From positions 16,897,644 to 16,961,643 of the forward strand of contig NC_067202.1 in assembly GCF_000699445.3 (NCBI RefSeq): a stretch of DNA of 64,000 bases, written 5' to 3'. Position numbers and translations under genes: made by a program. Source of the stretch: Schistosoma haematobium (lineage: Eukaryota > Platyhelminthes > Trematoda > Strigeidida > Schistosomatidae). Shown piece after piece: positions 34,065 through 45,504 of this stretch. The notes below the pieces were generated by a model, which saw only the letters and a list, made by a program, of their open reading frames with translations, did not search any database and had not been told where the DNA came from. Position 1 is the stretch's first letter. Every line of letters begins with the position of its first letter.

Positions 34065-34345
34065 GTCGATAGGATTCGATCTGAGCCAAGAAGGATCTAA
34101 CATACATGACATTGATCACCACCTAGTGATCAATCAATTGTAAACACAGCCCTACAGGAGGTCAGTCGCGGCCCAGACAGCTCTGTGGTAACATCTCTGA
34201 CTGTGAAGATGGGCGATACGGGGTCGAATCCACCAGGGGCATCAGTTCCCTGATGGTTACGAGCACACCTTGCTGATGAGTGCCAAGTAGCACGAAACCT
34301 AGGTCCATGATTTCCTGTCGACTACCTCCAACAACCATCCTAGTG
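34065..34345 (+). repeat. tRNA-derived SINE with intact hammerhead
   Basis: Same architecture as 7,551-7,830: GATCACCACCTAGTGATCAA upstream block, tRNA-like head (A-box-like CAGCTCTGTGGTAAC, B box GGTCGAATCC at 34,224-34,233), hammerhead and GACTACCTCCAAC. Confidence 0.8.
34265..34312 (+). ncRNA. Hammerhead ribozyme, intact core
   Basis: CTGATGA 34,273-34,279, GAAA 34,294-34,297 and GTC 34,303-34,305. Stem II (GTGC with GCAC) is perfect. Stem I has two mismatches in five positions. Confidence 0.75.
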
Positions 34346-34527
34346 TTTTCTAATTTAGCAGTGAAAATTAAACAAACATAGCATCAATTACTGTTAAATA
34401 ATCATTTGGTTGATGCATCTCGCTCATATAAAGAGTAAGTAATAATTGAAATAACTGACTGATAACATTCCTGACTGAGACACTAAATGACATTGTTCCA
34501 GGTCAATGTTTTTTAACATATTTTTAT

Positions 34528-34745
34528 GTATGCTACTTATGTTTATGGGTATAAGTAGTATATAACACTAGTCTGAAAAGGAATATCTGTGAGCGGAAGG
34601 TTGAACCGATTGAAATGAAGAGAAGATAACAGCAGAAATGAAGGAAAAATCATACTTGTAAGAGACAATTTAAAGATATGCAAATAATGTATTCAGTGTA
34701 TGATTTTCACATTTTACTTAATCATTGTGTAAGTGTGCATAAATC
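34528..34745 (+). repeat. R290 dispersed repeat
   Basis: Head GCTACTTATGTTTATGGG followed by TATAAGTAGTATATAAC, then GGAAGGTTGAACCG and the 3' TTTTACTTAATCATTGTG block. Confidence 0.6.
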
Positions 34746-34934
34746 AGTAGATCGATATTTAATGTTGACTGGAACCAATCATTTCAGTATCTAGATCCAT
34801 AAACTTCTTCAACGTATATCTGGTCATCCAATAAAGAACATTATTATTTCAAGTTACAAAAACTAGTGATTATATTGCAACTATCTAATCGATATAATTC
34901 AATTAACACTAAGATATAAACCATACAATAGTGG

Positions 34935-35955
34935 ATACTACTTATTGATCATCTGGGCAGTATCACTGATGAACACAGTGAATTTGATGCAGATATTAAG
35001 GCATGGATAGGTAAAGCAAGAGCAGCATATCTACAAGTGAGGAACATCTGGAACTCAAAACAACTGTCAACCAACACCAAAGTCAGAATTTACAATACAA
35101 ATGTCAAAACAGTTCTACTGTATGGGGCAGAAACCTGGAGAACTATGAAAGTCATCATCTAGAGAATACAAGCGTTTATTATTAGCTGTCTATGTAAAAT
35201 ACTTCAGATCCATTGGCCAGACACTATCAGCATGTTGGGGACGATAGATCCCCAAACTCATATTTTTAAATTTTATCTTATCGATCATCTTATTGATTAA
35301 ATGTTAGATATTTTATTGGGGTCAATTGATGAACTATCGATTAAATGCGCAAATAGGTCAATTAATGAACTCGTTGATTAATGTTTAAAAAATTTCTATG
35401 ACAATATCGATTGTAAATATTTGTATAAATACGCTTGATTTGTGTGTTTGATTTGACTTGTTATCTGCTGTGTGTCTGCAGAATACACTTTCTTCACCTT
35501 ACCCAGACTTCTTGATCGAGTTAGCAGAGTTGGGGACAACGAACCAGAATAGCTATCGAGTCGCTGAATCATTGATCCTTCGTTCCGTCCGAGTAAGACG
35601 AATCAGTAATCGCATTCAAGCAATAACGAACCATAACATAGCAACAACCTAATATACGAGAGAGAACAAACAAGATTCCGGAGGAGGAAGAAATGAGGAA
35701 GAAGTGCTGGAAGTGGATAGGTCACATATTGAGGAATGCACCCAACTGTGTCACAAGGCAAGTCCTCACATGGAATCATCATGGCCAAAGGAGTAGAGGA
35801 AGATCAAAGAACACATTACACCGAGAAATGGAGACAAACATGAGAAGAATGAACAACAATTGAATAGAACTAGAAATGGAAGGCCCATAACATAGTGTGT
35901 TGGAGAATGCTGGTCGGCGGACCATGCTCCATTGGGAGTAACAGGTGTAAGTAAG
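34935..35955 (+). mobile_element. RTE-like fragment interrupted by a solo LTR
   Basis: Coding remnants run from the LGSIID-like region (34,950) to 35,232 and resume at 35,639 through [11 protein letters not shown], WKWIGH-like and GRSKNTLHRE-like segments to a short tail (GTAAGTAAGTAA at 35,947-35,958). The reading frame is broken. Confidence 0.88.
35233..35638. mobile_element. Solo LTR, 406 bp, inside RTE fragment
   Basis: Begins TGTTGGGG and ends CCATAACA (inverted TGTT/AACA ends). It is flanked by CAGCA (35,228-35,232) and TAGCA (35,639-35,643), a 5 bp duplication with one change. The RTE sequence is continuous across it. A TATAAATA box lies at 35,424-35,431. It is most likely the relic of LTR-LTR recombination of a Ty3/gypsy-type element (5 bp duplication); the family is inferred. 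Confidence 0.8.
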
Positions 35956-35958
35956 TAA

Positions 35959-36500
35959 TTAACTACTTATTCATTGTATAATACATAAAGATAGTAGTAA
36001 GATATGAAAAGTCCTTTGAAAAACATTTTTAGTAAAATATGATAAATAGAGAATTATATCTGGATCATGAAGATTCATTATGGATTTCACTAACACCCAC
36101 ACACCCACACACACACATAGAAGGACAGTTCCAATAGGGAAAGGAATATAAATTTGTTGTTATGTCCTAATTATATTCAACATAAGATTCTGTTTCTTAG
36201 TCAAGAAATGCACTATCGAAAGAATGTATCATTAAATATGTGTGTGTGCATGTGTGTACGTGCGTGTGTGCATGCGTGCGTGCGTGCGTATGTGTTTGTT
36301 TCCGTCAGTTATTGTAAAAAAAAGAGAAAAAAAAGAGAAATAACAAAATTGAAATAATTTCGTTGATCTTATCTAAAAATAGAACTTTTTTTAAGAAATA
36401 GTTGGTTCTGGCTAAAATTATTTTGGGACTTTTCTTTTACCTGGAATCCTTTGCCATATTTTAGGAGAGAGAGAGAAACAAAGGCTAAAACTATGGTGTG
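35959..36500. other. Non-coding; CACAC and GT/GC tracts
   Basis: A CACAC tract near 36,093-36,117 and a (TG)n/(CG) tract at about 36,238-36,298. No gene seen. Confidence 0.5.
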
Positions 36501-37140
36501 TGTGTTATGGATATTGACAGTGATAAGTAGTATGACTCATCAAGCGAAAGTGAAATACCTGGTGATAGAAGGTTAAGAAGATCGAAGCGAAGAGAACGAG
36601 AACAGGGAATGATTTATGTAGAAACAAAAGAACTATCAAATCTGAGACGATTGATTAACATTTTGCAAATGAAGCATTCACTGTATGATTCTCAGATTGT
36701 ACTAAGAGATTGTGTAATTTGTGTGTGTAGCGTGGTGTCGAGTCGCGTTTGACTATGAACACCACTACAAGAAGACTACGTGCCAGTTAACCGATAAAAT
36801 CCACCGTAAGCCAAATATCATAAGTCAGTTGATGGCTGTAGTCGAGATGTATTTGTTGGCGATCTCGTGGTATCGAAAGGATACCGAGATCGTACCAGGT
36901 TACAAGCGTGGTTACCGAGCGTAACCGAACCCGTGCAAGGTCACAATCAATGGAATGGTAATAATATGGCTGTCTTTAGCACAGTTAAACAAACGAGCAC
37001 AGTAAAACAATCACTGGTGCAATTGGTTATAATAATGATTGTTTCCATTAAATCAATCGCGTTCTCTTGATAAAAGTTGGTCACTACATGTGTTAAAATA
37101 CATTCGATTGTCCCAACTTGTGTGTTCTCGTTCACTACAG
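36500..37140 (+). repeat. R290 copy interrupted by R350
   Basis: R290 sequence runs 36,500-36,726 and continues at 37,088-37,140 (TTCTCGTTCACTAC end). The interruption at TGTGTAATTTGTGTGT is exactly where intact copies such as 29,935-30,235 are continuous. Confidence 0.75.
36727..37087 (+). mobile_element. R350 element inserted in R290
   Basis: Starts GTAGCGTGGTGTCGAGTCGC and contains an internal palindromic block (GATCTCGTGGTATCGAAAGG and its inverse GATACCGAGATCG). A second copy lies inverted at 42,222-42,563, and a fold-back derivative at 39,957-40,121. No coding region; class unknown. Confidence 0.7.
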
Positions 37141-37181
37141 AACAAGCCAAATGTAAATACACACAAACGATGACAATAATA

Positions 37182-37790
37182 TGTTGAGTCGGCTTTCGGA
37201 AAACTTCAACGGAGCCTCCAGAGGCCCAAAAGGAGCCGAAGAGTCCTAACCAATCAGGGCACTATGGAGCAATCTAGAATTCCAACGTGGCGTGCTACTA
37301 TTGGTCAGTAGCATAATATGTCGTTACTGGATTGGTCGGAATATGATGGTTATTTAACAAACGCTAACATCTATAAATACCCATGTTTTCTGTACAAGAA
37401 CGAACCTTGGAGCAAAGTGTTTCATTCATACTTTGCGTCTTCTTTCTGGTATTTAGGTCGCTGCATAGTTCTAGCGTGTGGGTTATCGGAATAGCTTAGG
37501 AAGTAATATAGCGTCCAAATCAGCAAATCTTAACAACTGACGACTAGGTTATCGTATCAATATGTCATTTACCTTTGAACAATTTGAAGCCTTTCTGGAA
37601 TGCCAAGAAAAACGCTTTGAACAGTTTCAGATTCGCATGATAGAGACGCTTACTCAGAAAATGAACCTGAATCAAAAAGAAGTTACAAATGATCCCTTTA
37701 AATCTCATGTTGACCAGATCATTAATTCTATCCATGAATTTAATTTCGATGCTCCGGCTGGCATTACTTTTGAAACGTGGTTGTCCAAGT
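37182..37790 (+). mobile_element. LTR and gag start of a Ty3/gypsy-like retrotransposon
   Basis: TGTTGAGTCGG at 37,182 is a plausible LTR start, with a TATAAATA box at 37,372-37,379. A frame opens at 37,562 with MSFTFEQFEAF, a glutamine/glutamate-rich helix and FNFDAPAGITFETW, the pattern at the start of gypsy-type Gag proteins in schistosomes. Similarity stops near 37,790, where sequence of opposite orientation begins. The LTR 3' boundary was not determined. Confidence 0.6.
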
Positions 37791-37792
37791 TG
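37562..37792 (+). pseudogene. Truncated gag of gypsy-like element
   Basis: The first ~77 codons read as Gag (see the element entry). The frame continues to 37,927 only by running into unrelated inverted sequence, so the real coding part is a fragment without capsid or zinc knuckle. Confidence 0.55.
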
Positions 37793-39065
37793 TCCAGGAG
37801 AAGAGTTCTGTATTTGTTGCTCGAGTTTTCGTGCCATACCAGAGTAGTTAGTACCCAGGACCTGAGGCATGCGTTCGTAAGAGTCCGGACCAGAAAACGC
37901 TGCAGACGTAGGATGGAACCATGTTGAGCGAAGTAACCAGAAGCGACCATAACAACCAATTGCGAGACCAAACATGTTCCAGACAGATTCGGAACCAGAA
38001 TATCGACTGAGTTGACAAGGGCGTGGGTGCTCAGGTCAGCTCTCGCCAGAATTGACTGGAGTCGATGGTACCAAACGGGCGATGGTCGGCGGCGTGAGCT
38101 CAGGACACAAAAAAAATCAAAGGAAGAGAAAAGTTGTAGCATGCATGTAGTATAGGAATAGTCCTACACCGTATCCGTTGTTGACTGTGCGGTTCGTCGC
38201 GAAAGCGTGTGGGTAGGCGTACCCGGCGACCGGAACGTGAGACAGCGGTCTCGTTCGTATTTCGTGAGCCTCCAATCTCATCTGAAGTCAAGGGCGACGT
38301 CGTCTGCTGATCTGGGCTTGAGACTATCGTTTCGTCCTTAAATGGTGCAGATGACACGTGCCGTTGACTGGGATGTAGGAATGAGGTCTCTGATGTGTCT
38401 AGCGTGGGATCCGAAGTAAATGTAGAGATCCAGCTTGTAGGTTTGATGTGCCTAGCATTGAGTCTCAACTTATCAGGTAGGGAACTGTCATCGACGTGTG
38501 CTGGTCTGAGACGATCAATGATGAAGATCTTGACGCGGCCATGTCAATCAACCCTGGAGTTCTCTTCGTGACGAGAAGTCACGTGAAAAGGTCCTTCGTA
38601 AGGCTGTTGCAAAGGTCTGTATACTGAATCTGCTCGTATGAAAATATGTGAACAGGTAGATAACTCTCGAGGGAGAGCGACCTGTCGACGTTGTATTAGA
38701 GTTGACACCGGAGACAGCGTTCGCATAAATGCAGACAGCCGACGGACGTAGTCTGATTTACAGAAATCGTTACTGCTCCATGGTGTGAAGAATTCCTCAG
38801 GCAGACGCAATGTTGCGCCGTACACAAGTTCAGCGGCGGAACATTGGATATCTGCCCTTAAGCTCGTTCTGATACCTAAGAGGACGAGCGCTAAGGTTAT
38901 GTACCAATTGTTGTTTTCGTGTGCTCGAAGAGCACTTTTGAATTGGCGATGAAACCGTTCAACTAAACCATTTGGTGCTGGGTTGTAGGCGACAGTGCGT
39001 ATGTGTTCCGTACCAAGCAGCCGGGTCAGCGAGGAGAATAGTTAATTGCGGAAATTCCTCGAATA
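37791..39065 (-). mobile_element. 3' part of gypsy-like pol, minus strand
   Basis: Read on the minus strand from 39,065: integrase core end with LLGTEHIRTVAYNPAPNG, VERFHRQFKSALRAH (the last catalytic glutamate of the D,D-35-E set) and AELVYGATLRLPEEFF; then residues typical of the integrase C-terminus (PLQQPYEGPFHV); then the pol end (RSGRRVRLPTRF). The upstream pol is missing. Reading frames are shifted between about 38,825, 38,470 and 38,100. Confidence 0.8.
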
Positions 39066-39219
39066 AAGCGTGTGATATATCGTCGTGTGAATGAAAGACA
39101 CCTAAGATTTGGAACGCGTACATCGGAATCTATTATATTAATACTATTCTTATCGTTATCCTTCATGTCATGTATATTATGTGTTGAAAAATATTAATAT
39201 GAAAATATACAAGACACGC

Positions 39220-39851
39220 TGGAAGATGTAGAGTCCTTCACATACCTGGGAAGCATCATCGATGAACAAGGAGGTTCAGATGCAGACGTAAAGGCGAGGA
39301 TCGGCAAAGCAAGAGTCGCATTCCTACAATTGAAGAACATATGGAACTCAAAACAACTTTCAACCAATATCAAAGTGAGAATCTTCAATACGAATGTCAA
39401 GGCAGTTCTACTGTATGGAGCTGAAACTTGGAGAACTACAACAACCATCATCAAGAAGGTGCAAGTATTTATAAATAGCTGTCTATGCAAGATACTCAAC
39501 ATCCATTGGCCGGATACCATCAGCAATAGCCTTGTGTGGGAGAGAACAAACCAACTTCCAGCTGAAGAGGAAATTAGGAAAAGACGATGGAAATGGATAG
39601 GACATACATTACGCAAATCGTCAAACTGCATCACGAGGCAAGCCCTAACTTGGAATCCTGAATGGAAGCGAAAAAGAGGAAGGCCAAAGAACACATTGCG
39701 TCGGATAATAGAAGCAGATATGAAAAGGATGAATTACAACTGGACGGAGCTGGAAAGGATTGCCCAGGACAGGGTTGGATGGAGAATGCTGGTGAGTGGC
39801 CTATGCTCCTTCACGAAGAGTAACAGGCGTAAGTAAGTAAGTAAGTAAGTA
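39220..39851 (+). mobile_element. 5'-truncated RTE copy with perfect 13 bp target-site duplication
   Basis: Equivalent to position ~12,524 onward of the intact element and very close to it in sequence, with a 168-codon frame (39,330-39,836) still open. It is flanked by ATACAAGACACGC at 39,207-39,219 and again at 39,852-39,864. Tail is only about five TAAG units. This is the youngest-looking RTE insertion here. Confidence 0.95.
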
Positions 39852-39956
39852 ATACAAGACACGCGGATAAATAAATAACAGACCCACCAAAATTGGCTTC
39901 TTTGGAAAATTTGGCCAGAGATTGAGAAATGTTCTTACTTTTGGGTTCAACAATAG

Positions 39957-40121
39957 TAGCGTGGCGTCGAGTAGCGTTTGACTATGAACACCATTACAAG
40001 AAGACTACAGCCATCAGTTGCCTTCTGGCATTTTGGCTTACGGGGGATTTTATCGATTAACTGGCGTCTAGTCTTCTTGTAGTTGTGTTCATACTCAAAC
40101 GCGACTCGATGACACGCTACA
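39957..40121. mobile_element. Fold-back derivative of R350, ~52 bp terminal inverted repeats
   Basis: Begins GTAGCGTGGCGTCGAGTAGC and ends with the inverse (GAGTCGCG..CACGCTAC). The interior is the first ~117 bp of R350 in minus orientation, joined to an inverted copy of its head. Confidence 0.75.
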
Positions 40122-40127
40122 GGTGCA

Positions 40128-40315
40128 TGCTGTGTTGTATCGGAGAATCCCGCTTTTCCCTTTGCGTATGTTGAGGCCGATTGCTGTTCAGGCCGCTGCT
40201 ACACTGGTCGTCTTCTCTTGCATTTGTTGTTGCGTGTATGATAGAAGAGCCAGATCATCTGTGAATTCTAGATCTTCAAGCTGAATCCTAACTGTCAACT
40301 GTATCCCATGTAACT
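40128..40315 (-). mobile_element. Small RTE-like fragment, minus strand
   Basis: On the minus strand it matches the FADDLALLS to [10 protein letters not shown] stretch of the intact element (ELTDDLALLSYTQQQMQEKT-like reading), with changes. Confidence 0.75.
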
Positions 40316-41340
40316 TACTAACTAATTATTCAACAACTGTCTGATTCACAATGTCGTCAATTCATTCTTTCATGTCAAAATTATTTTCATTCGGACATTT
40401 TAAATAAATAATTGGAAAAAGATTGCGAAATTAAAACTATAATTAACCAAAAAGTAAGTAACTGGTAAAATTTGAAGTAGGAGTACAATAACATAACTGA
40501 CCTTAGGAAAATTAAGACATTTATTTTTTCAATATTCAACAGTTAACACCACGTTATTATCCCTTACTGCTTCTTCAGTGCTAAGTCAAGAATTTGTGCT
40601 ATCAAATACTGTACCCTAAAATGTCTAGTGCTTTCATATTTGCATAGAATGATGTTTAGGAGTCTCCTTGACTTTTGTGAATAACCTATTCATACAGCAT
40701 TTGGCTCTGTTTTTATGTATAAAATAACTTCACTGGAATTTTTTACCCGATCTTCGAACTTTGCAGCTCTCATGTTAGATGGAATTGTTTTATTCAGCCC
40801 CGAGGACCAACGAGGCTCTATGACATTACACAAACCTTGATAGTTCGATAGCCAGTGTCGATGGTAAGTATCATGACTATTTTAAAGATATACTTACAGT
40901 AATACTGTAAGCCACTGGTTTTCAAGAGCCTTTCCCCTCAACAGACTAGGGCTTAGTTGGCCCAGTCTAAATGCTGTTGATTGTACTTTAATTGTAGGCC
41001 GTTATCAAACACAAAGCCCTCTGAGTACAGTTTCATCTCGTTTCAATGTGTAGCTCACCTAGCGTACTAGCAATTAAGTTGTCCAAGCCATAGTACTACA
41101 TATTTATGTGTCTACTGCAGTATCCATTGGGAACGAGGACCGTATTCGAAGCCAGAGTTCCTTCTAACGGCTAGGGGATAACAGACTTTGCAATTTCCAC
41201 CGTCACCGTTCGTTTTCTGAGAATTCATTGTTAAAAAATACCTGGTAATTACCTTTAATACTAACTAAGGACCTAAAAGAGGACTCATAGTGATCTACAT
41301 GTTTTGCTTTCTTTCTGATTAACTTATCTGCAACATTGTA
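40316..41340. other. Unassigned sequence
   Basis: No repeat family of this window is seen. It is less AT-monotonous than the repeat deserts and could hold intron or UTR sequence, but no exon could be supported. Confidence 0.35.
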
Positions 41341-41354
41341 GTTTTCGGTTAAGG

Positions 41355-41708
41355 ATGAGAATAGGCTCCAGAATGGAAACAGAATTTCGTGACCTAATAT
41401 TGGTCTCTGAAATAAGTCCCCGGTATAACTCATCTACTTTGTGTCTTCAGATCACCGTCCTTGTTAAAAATTTAGCAATCAGTACAGCCCCACAACAGTG
41501 GGCAGGCGAAGAATGGCAACTCTCCTGCCAGTCTCAAAATGATTGTAAGACACCAAATAATAGTACATTTTCGGAAGGAGTTGTCAAGCCGGTGTACTCA
41601 CTTTACGGCACTTTTGACACTTTGTGGAAGCCTCAGGTCACACAATTTCAACATGGACCTTCCATTATTTCTCTTCACTCATCGTCTAACGAGTATCCTA
41701 CTGAGTAA
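41355..41708 (+). other. Unrecognised 117-codon open frame
   Basis: An open frame of balanced composition in otherwise stop-rich sequence, with an acceptor-like TTTGTGTCTTCAG ending at 41,451 and a TAA at 41,706. No family was recognised. A competing minus-strand frame (41,203-41,433) overlaps it. It could be an exon of an unidentified gene or chance. Confidence 0.25.
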
Positions 41709-42221
41709 TTAAGCATCAATCGGTTTACTTCAGCCTAATTTCAATGCGAATAATATGATCACAAATCCCCTCTCTAGAGTGGGTTCTTTAAATCATCTCT
41801 AGACTAATATAGTTAACAATCATTTTGATGACATGATGACGTAATTCAATCGATGTTTATAAAAGTTGGGGTGGTAGAGGTTTGTAGCCTAGGGGAATGA
41901 TGTTGATGGAGTTTTGTTCTCTAAGCCGGATCGTTTGACCATGGAACAAAACTCTATCAAATGTTTATGCAATCTTCCTCTTCCCATATTCACAGCTTAA
42001 ACATATCTTACGCACATTTTTATTATTATGACTCTTTCAAACATTGCAAGAAAATTTTTCAGCACGGACCCCTATTTACTAGTTCATACCTAATTCATAT
42101 TATTCTACATACTAGGCGATTCCTGATTTGTAATTGGATTACTGTCTCTCTCACCCCATATTAAACATATTTATTCTGATCAATAATTTCACAATTTCAT
42201 TTAACATACAGACTTATTTAA
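41709..42221. other. Non-coding with small repeat
   Basis: About 41,875-41,975 resembles 3,305-3,410 and has facing GAGTTTTGTTC / GGAACAAAACTC arms near 41,919 and 41,943. Remainder unassigned. Confidence 0.4.
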
Positions 42222-42563
42222 GTTGTAATGACCTACTTTTATGAAGATAACGCGATTGGTATGATGGAAACAATTATTATAATCGATTGTATTAGGTATT
42301 GTTTTACTTTACCTGTTTGTTTAAGTGTACTAAAAAGACACATTCTTGTTTGTGACCTTGCACGGACTCGCGTAAGCTCAGTAGTCCCAAGTGTAAACTT
42401 TGGCACGATCTCGGTATTATTTCGATACCACGAGATCGCTAACAAATAAATCTTAATACAACCTTCATTTGCCTCCTGGTATTTGGTCTACGGAGGGATC
42501 TAACCTGGTAATTGGCACGTAGTTTTCCTGTAGTGGTTATCATAGTTAACTGCGACTCGATTC
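42222..42563 (-). mobile_element. R350 element, minus strand
   Basis: Inverse of 36,727-37,087 with the same internal GATCTCGGTATT..ATACCACGAGATC palindrome and the conserved 3' part with CAATTATTATAATCGATTG. Confidence 0.7.
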
Positions 42564-44957
42564 CATACTAAAAAGTCAATACGTGATATTCGTCATATCC
42601 ATAACGATTCTACTTTATTTTATTTTATATTGTAAATAGTCCTAAGTTCAAATGCCATATCTATAGCGATATGTTTCGCCTCAAACATGACCGCCATTGG
42701 ACCATTAACTTCGATATATTATTGTAGAATTTGAAGAGAACTTATTAAAAAGGATGTTCTATCTTTTTTAAATATACGTGGTTTAATAAGTTCTTGTGTC
42801 GGTCGACTTCATGAAAACTATGACAACCAGTTCGAAAAATGACAGAAGTATTGCCCCAGAACTGTCTTCAAATTTGTACGAAGAAAGTAGAGGGAGTAGA
42901 TAAATGCAAGCACCCTTTCGGGGATTACGGAAGTTCATTGAACCAACCTCTCTTCGGCTACAAGAATAAGGAAACTGTTGTCTTTAGAACATTAAAACTA
43001 TCAGCAGTTATGCCAGATTAAAATACGTTGAGCCCATAAACTCTGACCAGTATCCAGGTCAGTCCTCATAAAAGTATTTGATATTCGCTTCCAGATACCT
43101 AGAAAGCTAGGCCCTAACAAACTGTTATCACCCCGACTACTACTTTAAGTTAATTGTATTTGTCAATAATCATATTACTGGCACCAACCTACTACTAAGG
43201 TAGTACAGTGGTTGTTTGGCTAACCATCAGCAGATGAGCGCCAGCTAAATTACTTTCAATATTCTGCTTATAGCTCTAGAAGCCCGATCTGAAGGTCATT
43301 TGTTGATTCCACTCTCTGAAAAAAGATTAAGTAAATGGTAGTCTTCTGACCTGTTTCTCTGGTGAATGAAGTTAACTACATAGCATTACCTACTAAGAGC
43401 CTTTTGAAACACCGTTGTTTTCATTACTCAGAGCTGACTGCTAATTTTTGGCGAACGCTTTACAACTGGAAGCTTTATGACCGCAACAATAAAATTCCTC
43501 AGAGGGCTCTAGATTATGGGACATGAAGACAAACAGGAACATTCAGGAGACATCAAATTAGAAAATAAAGGGTAATTACGTGACTTGAAATCGATAGGTA
43601 AATAAATACAATCAAATTTTTATGGTTTTGTTGAATCAAGTTATGTGTATGTATTAAAAACTTCACACTCTTTTGCTCCTTTGAAAATTCTGACTTTTAA
43701 TTTTTTGAGGACTCTAATGTATAATCAATACATTCTTGGTTCTGAATGCTGTTAGCAGAGAAACCATGAATAGATGATAATCATATTATTGTTTAGGACC
43801 TAATTGGTAAGCCAACCCTGTATTGATCTACAAAAATAACCCCACAAAAATCTAAAGGTTTTTATTCGACTAATAGTCCTGATAAAATTGACGAGTAGTC
43901 CTGTTTTGTACGAAGTGCTAATAAAAATGCAAGGTTATTAGTGATGTTGATGAGAAATCTAAACACCGCTGGAAATCACCAGGTGGACAGATCTGAAGCT
44001 TTGACTCGCATCCCAGATACCTAGGTATAATACTATCAAGCTGGTCATGACATTGTTTAAGACCACCCTATAAAACCACAGCAGCGTTGCATTTCCCTCA
44101 AAGAATATCTCGTATTATTATCGTATGTCTCCACTAAACTCCTTTGTTCAAAATTAATCTGGCTAAACAATAATTTATTGGAGTCAGCATCCAAGCAATA
44201 CGAAACACAAGCATGTCAATTTTCATGATCAGTTGATGCTGAAGGCACTTTTATTGGGTGAATGTTCAAATTGCTTCTAGATCTATCCTGTATGAGATAT
44301 GTTCGGAGTCGGTTTTTGACTATTATCTCCTTTTAAGTCATTAGATCATGATGAGTCGAGTTATTTGTCCTGTTTCAAAAACGTTTGTGGTGTGTTTGTT
44401 AGTATTCCGAATTAATGAAAATCGTCTGATCAGACAAAATAATAGGACCTTGCTGACAATATTTACTCCTTAAAATGATACAGACCATTTTAAACAATTA
44501 CAAAGATACGGAACCATGCGATTCATCGGCTTATACTAGTTCTTTAAGGGAATACTACATAATGGTAAACGTCGTCGGGTGGTACTGAGACTAAGGTCAT
44601 GTAATTTATAGTTATTGAGACTATATTATTGTTATTATTCAGATTCTTCACAATACACGATAAACGTTGACAACATATTTAAAATTGATATCACATATGA
44701 TAATGCACACTGTTAATAAAAAAGCAAAGTACCTTCAAGACTTGTGTAGGTATCATAGGCTTATTTAAACTATTCAATGAATCGCATCAATCAGCTTCAC
44801 TTGAATGGAAATTATGTGGCTGCTTGTTTCGCATAATCTTACACATAAGCCACGCCATCCAATGACCTCCTGGCATGGCTCAACTCTAACCTAGTGGCCT
44901 GGCTATCAATCTCTATTTGTACCTCAAGAGAATACACAAAGTGCGTTACATATTCGT
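42564..44957. other. Unassigned 2.4 kb
   Basis: No recognised repeat, RNA or host exon. A 60-codon frame at 42,839-43,021 has no recognisable similarity. This may be unique intergenic sequence. Confidence 0.35.
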
Positions 44958-45440
44958 CAAGAAAGAGTGGAGAGGGGCAGAGCGCGACCATGTAGTCGCG
45001 TGCTTTGGCTCTTGATTTCTACTTATCATTCGTGTCACCCTTCATTGACGATGATCATTTTTCATTGATTATTAAGTCTAATGATCAGTCCTTCAAGAAA
45101 AGTACGCGTCCATCTTGATGGGCAATTTGACCTGGATCTAGTGTTACTTCGCTAAATCTACAAATGTTAAACTATCTATCTATCAATCAGTCGGACGAGA
45201 GGAATATCCTTCATAGAGTAAGGTTCAGTGATGCATGACAGAGCTTTTTATTTAGTTGAAATCCCTAAAACTAAGGAGTGGGAGATTGACAAACTCTCTA
45301 TTTTTAGGTTTTCATTTTTCTAAAACGTGTTCAGATACTTACTCCTACATTTATCTCTTCTGTAAGCTAATAAGAAATTCTGGTCAAATGACTATCCACT
45401 GAACTGGGAGACAACCACTGATGCCAAACTTTTCAACGCA
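44958..45440 (+). repeat. Dispersed repeat, short-array partner of 31,672-32,405
   Basis: Inverse of the 31.7-32.4 kb copy; the tetranucleotide site is reduced to CTATCTATCTATC (45,174-45,186). Confidence 0.85.
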
Positions 45441-45504
45441 CTGCAATTACTAGTCGTAGGTCATATCAAGTAAGTCAGATAATAAGGAAACGACACTCCT
45501 ATCG

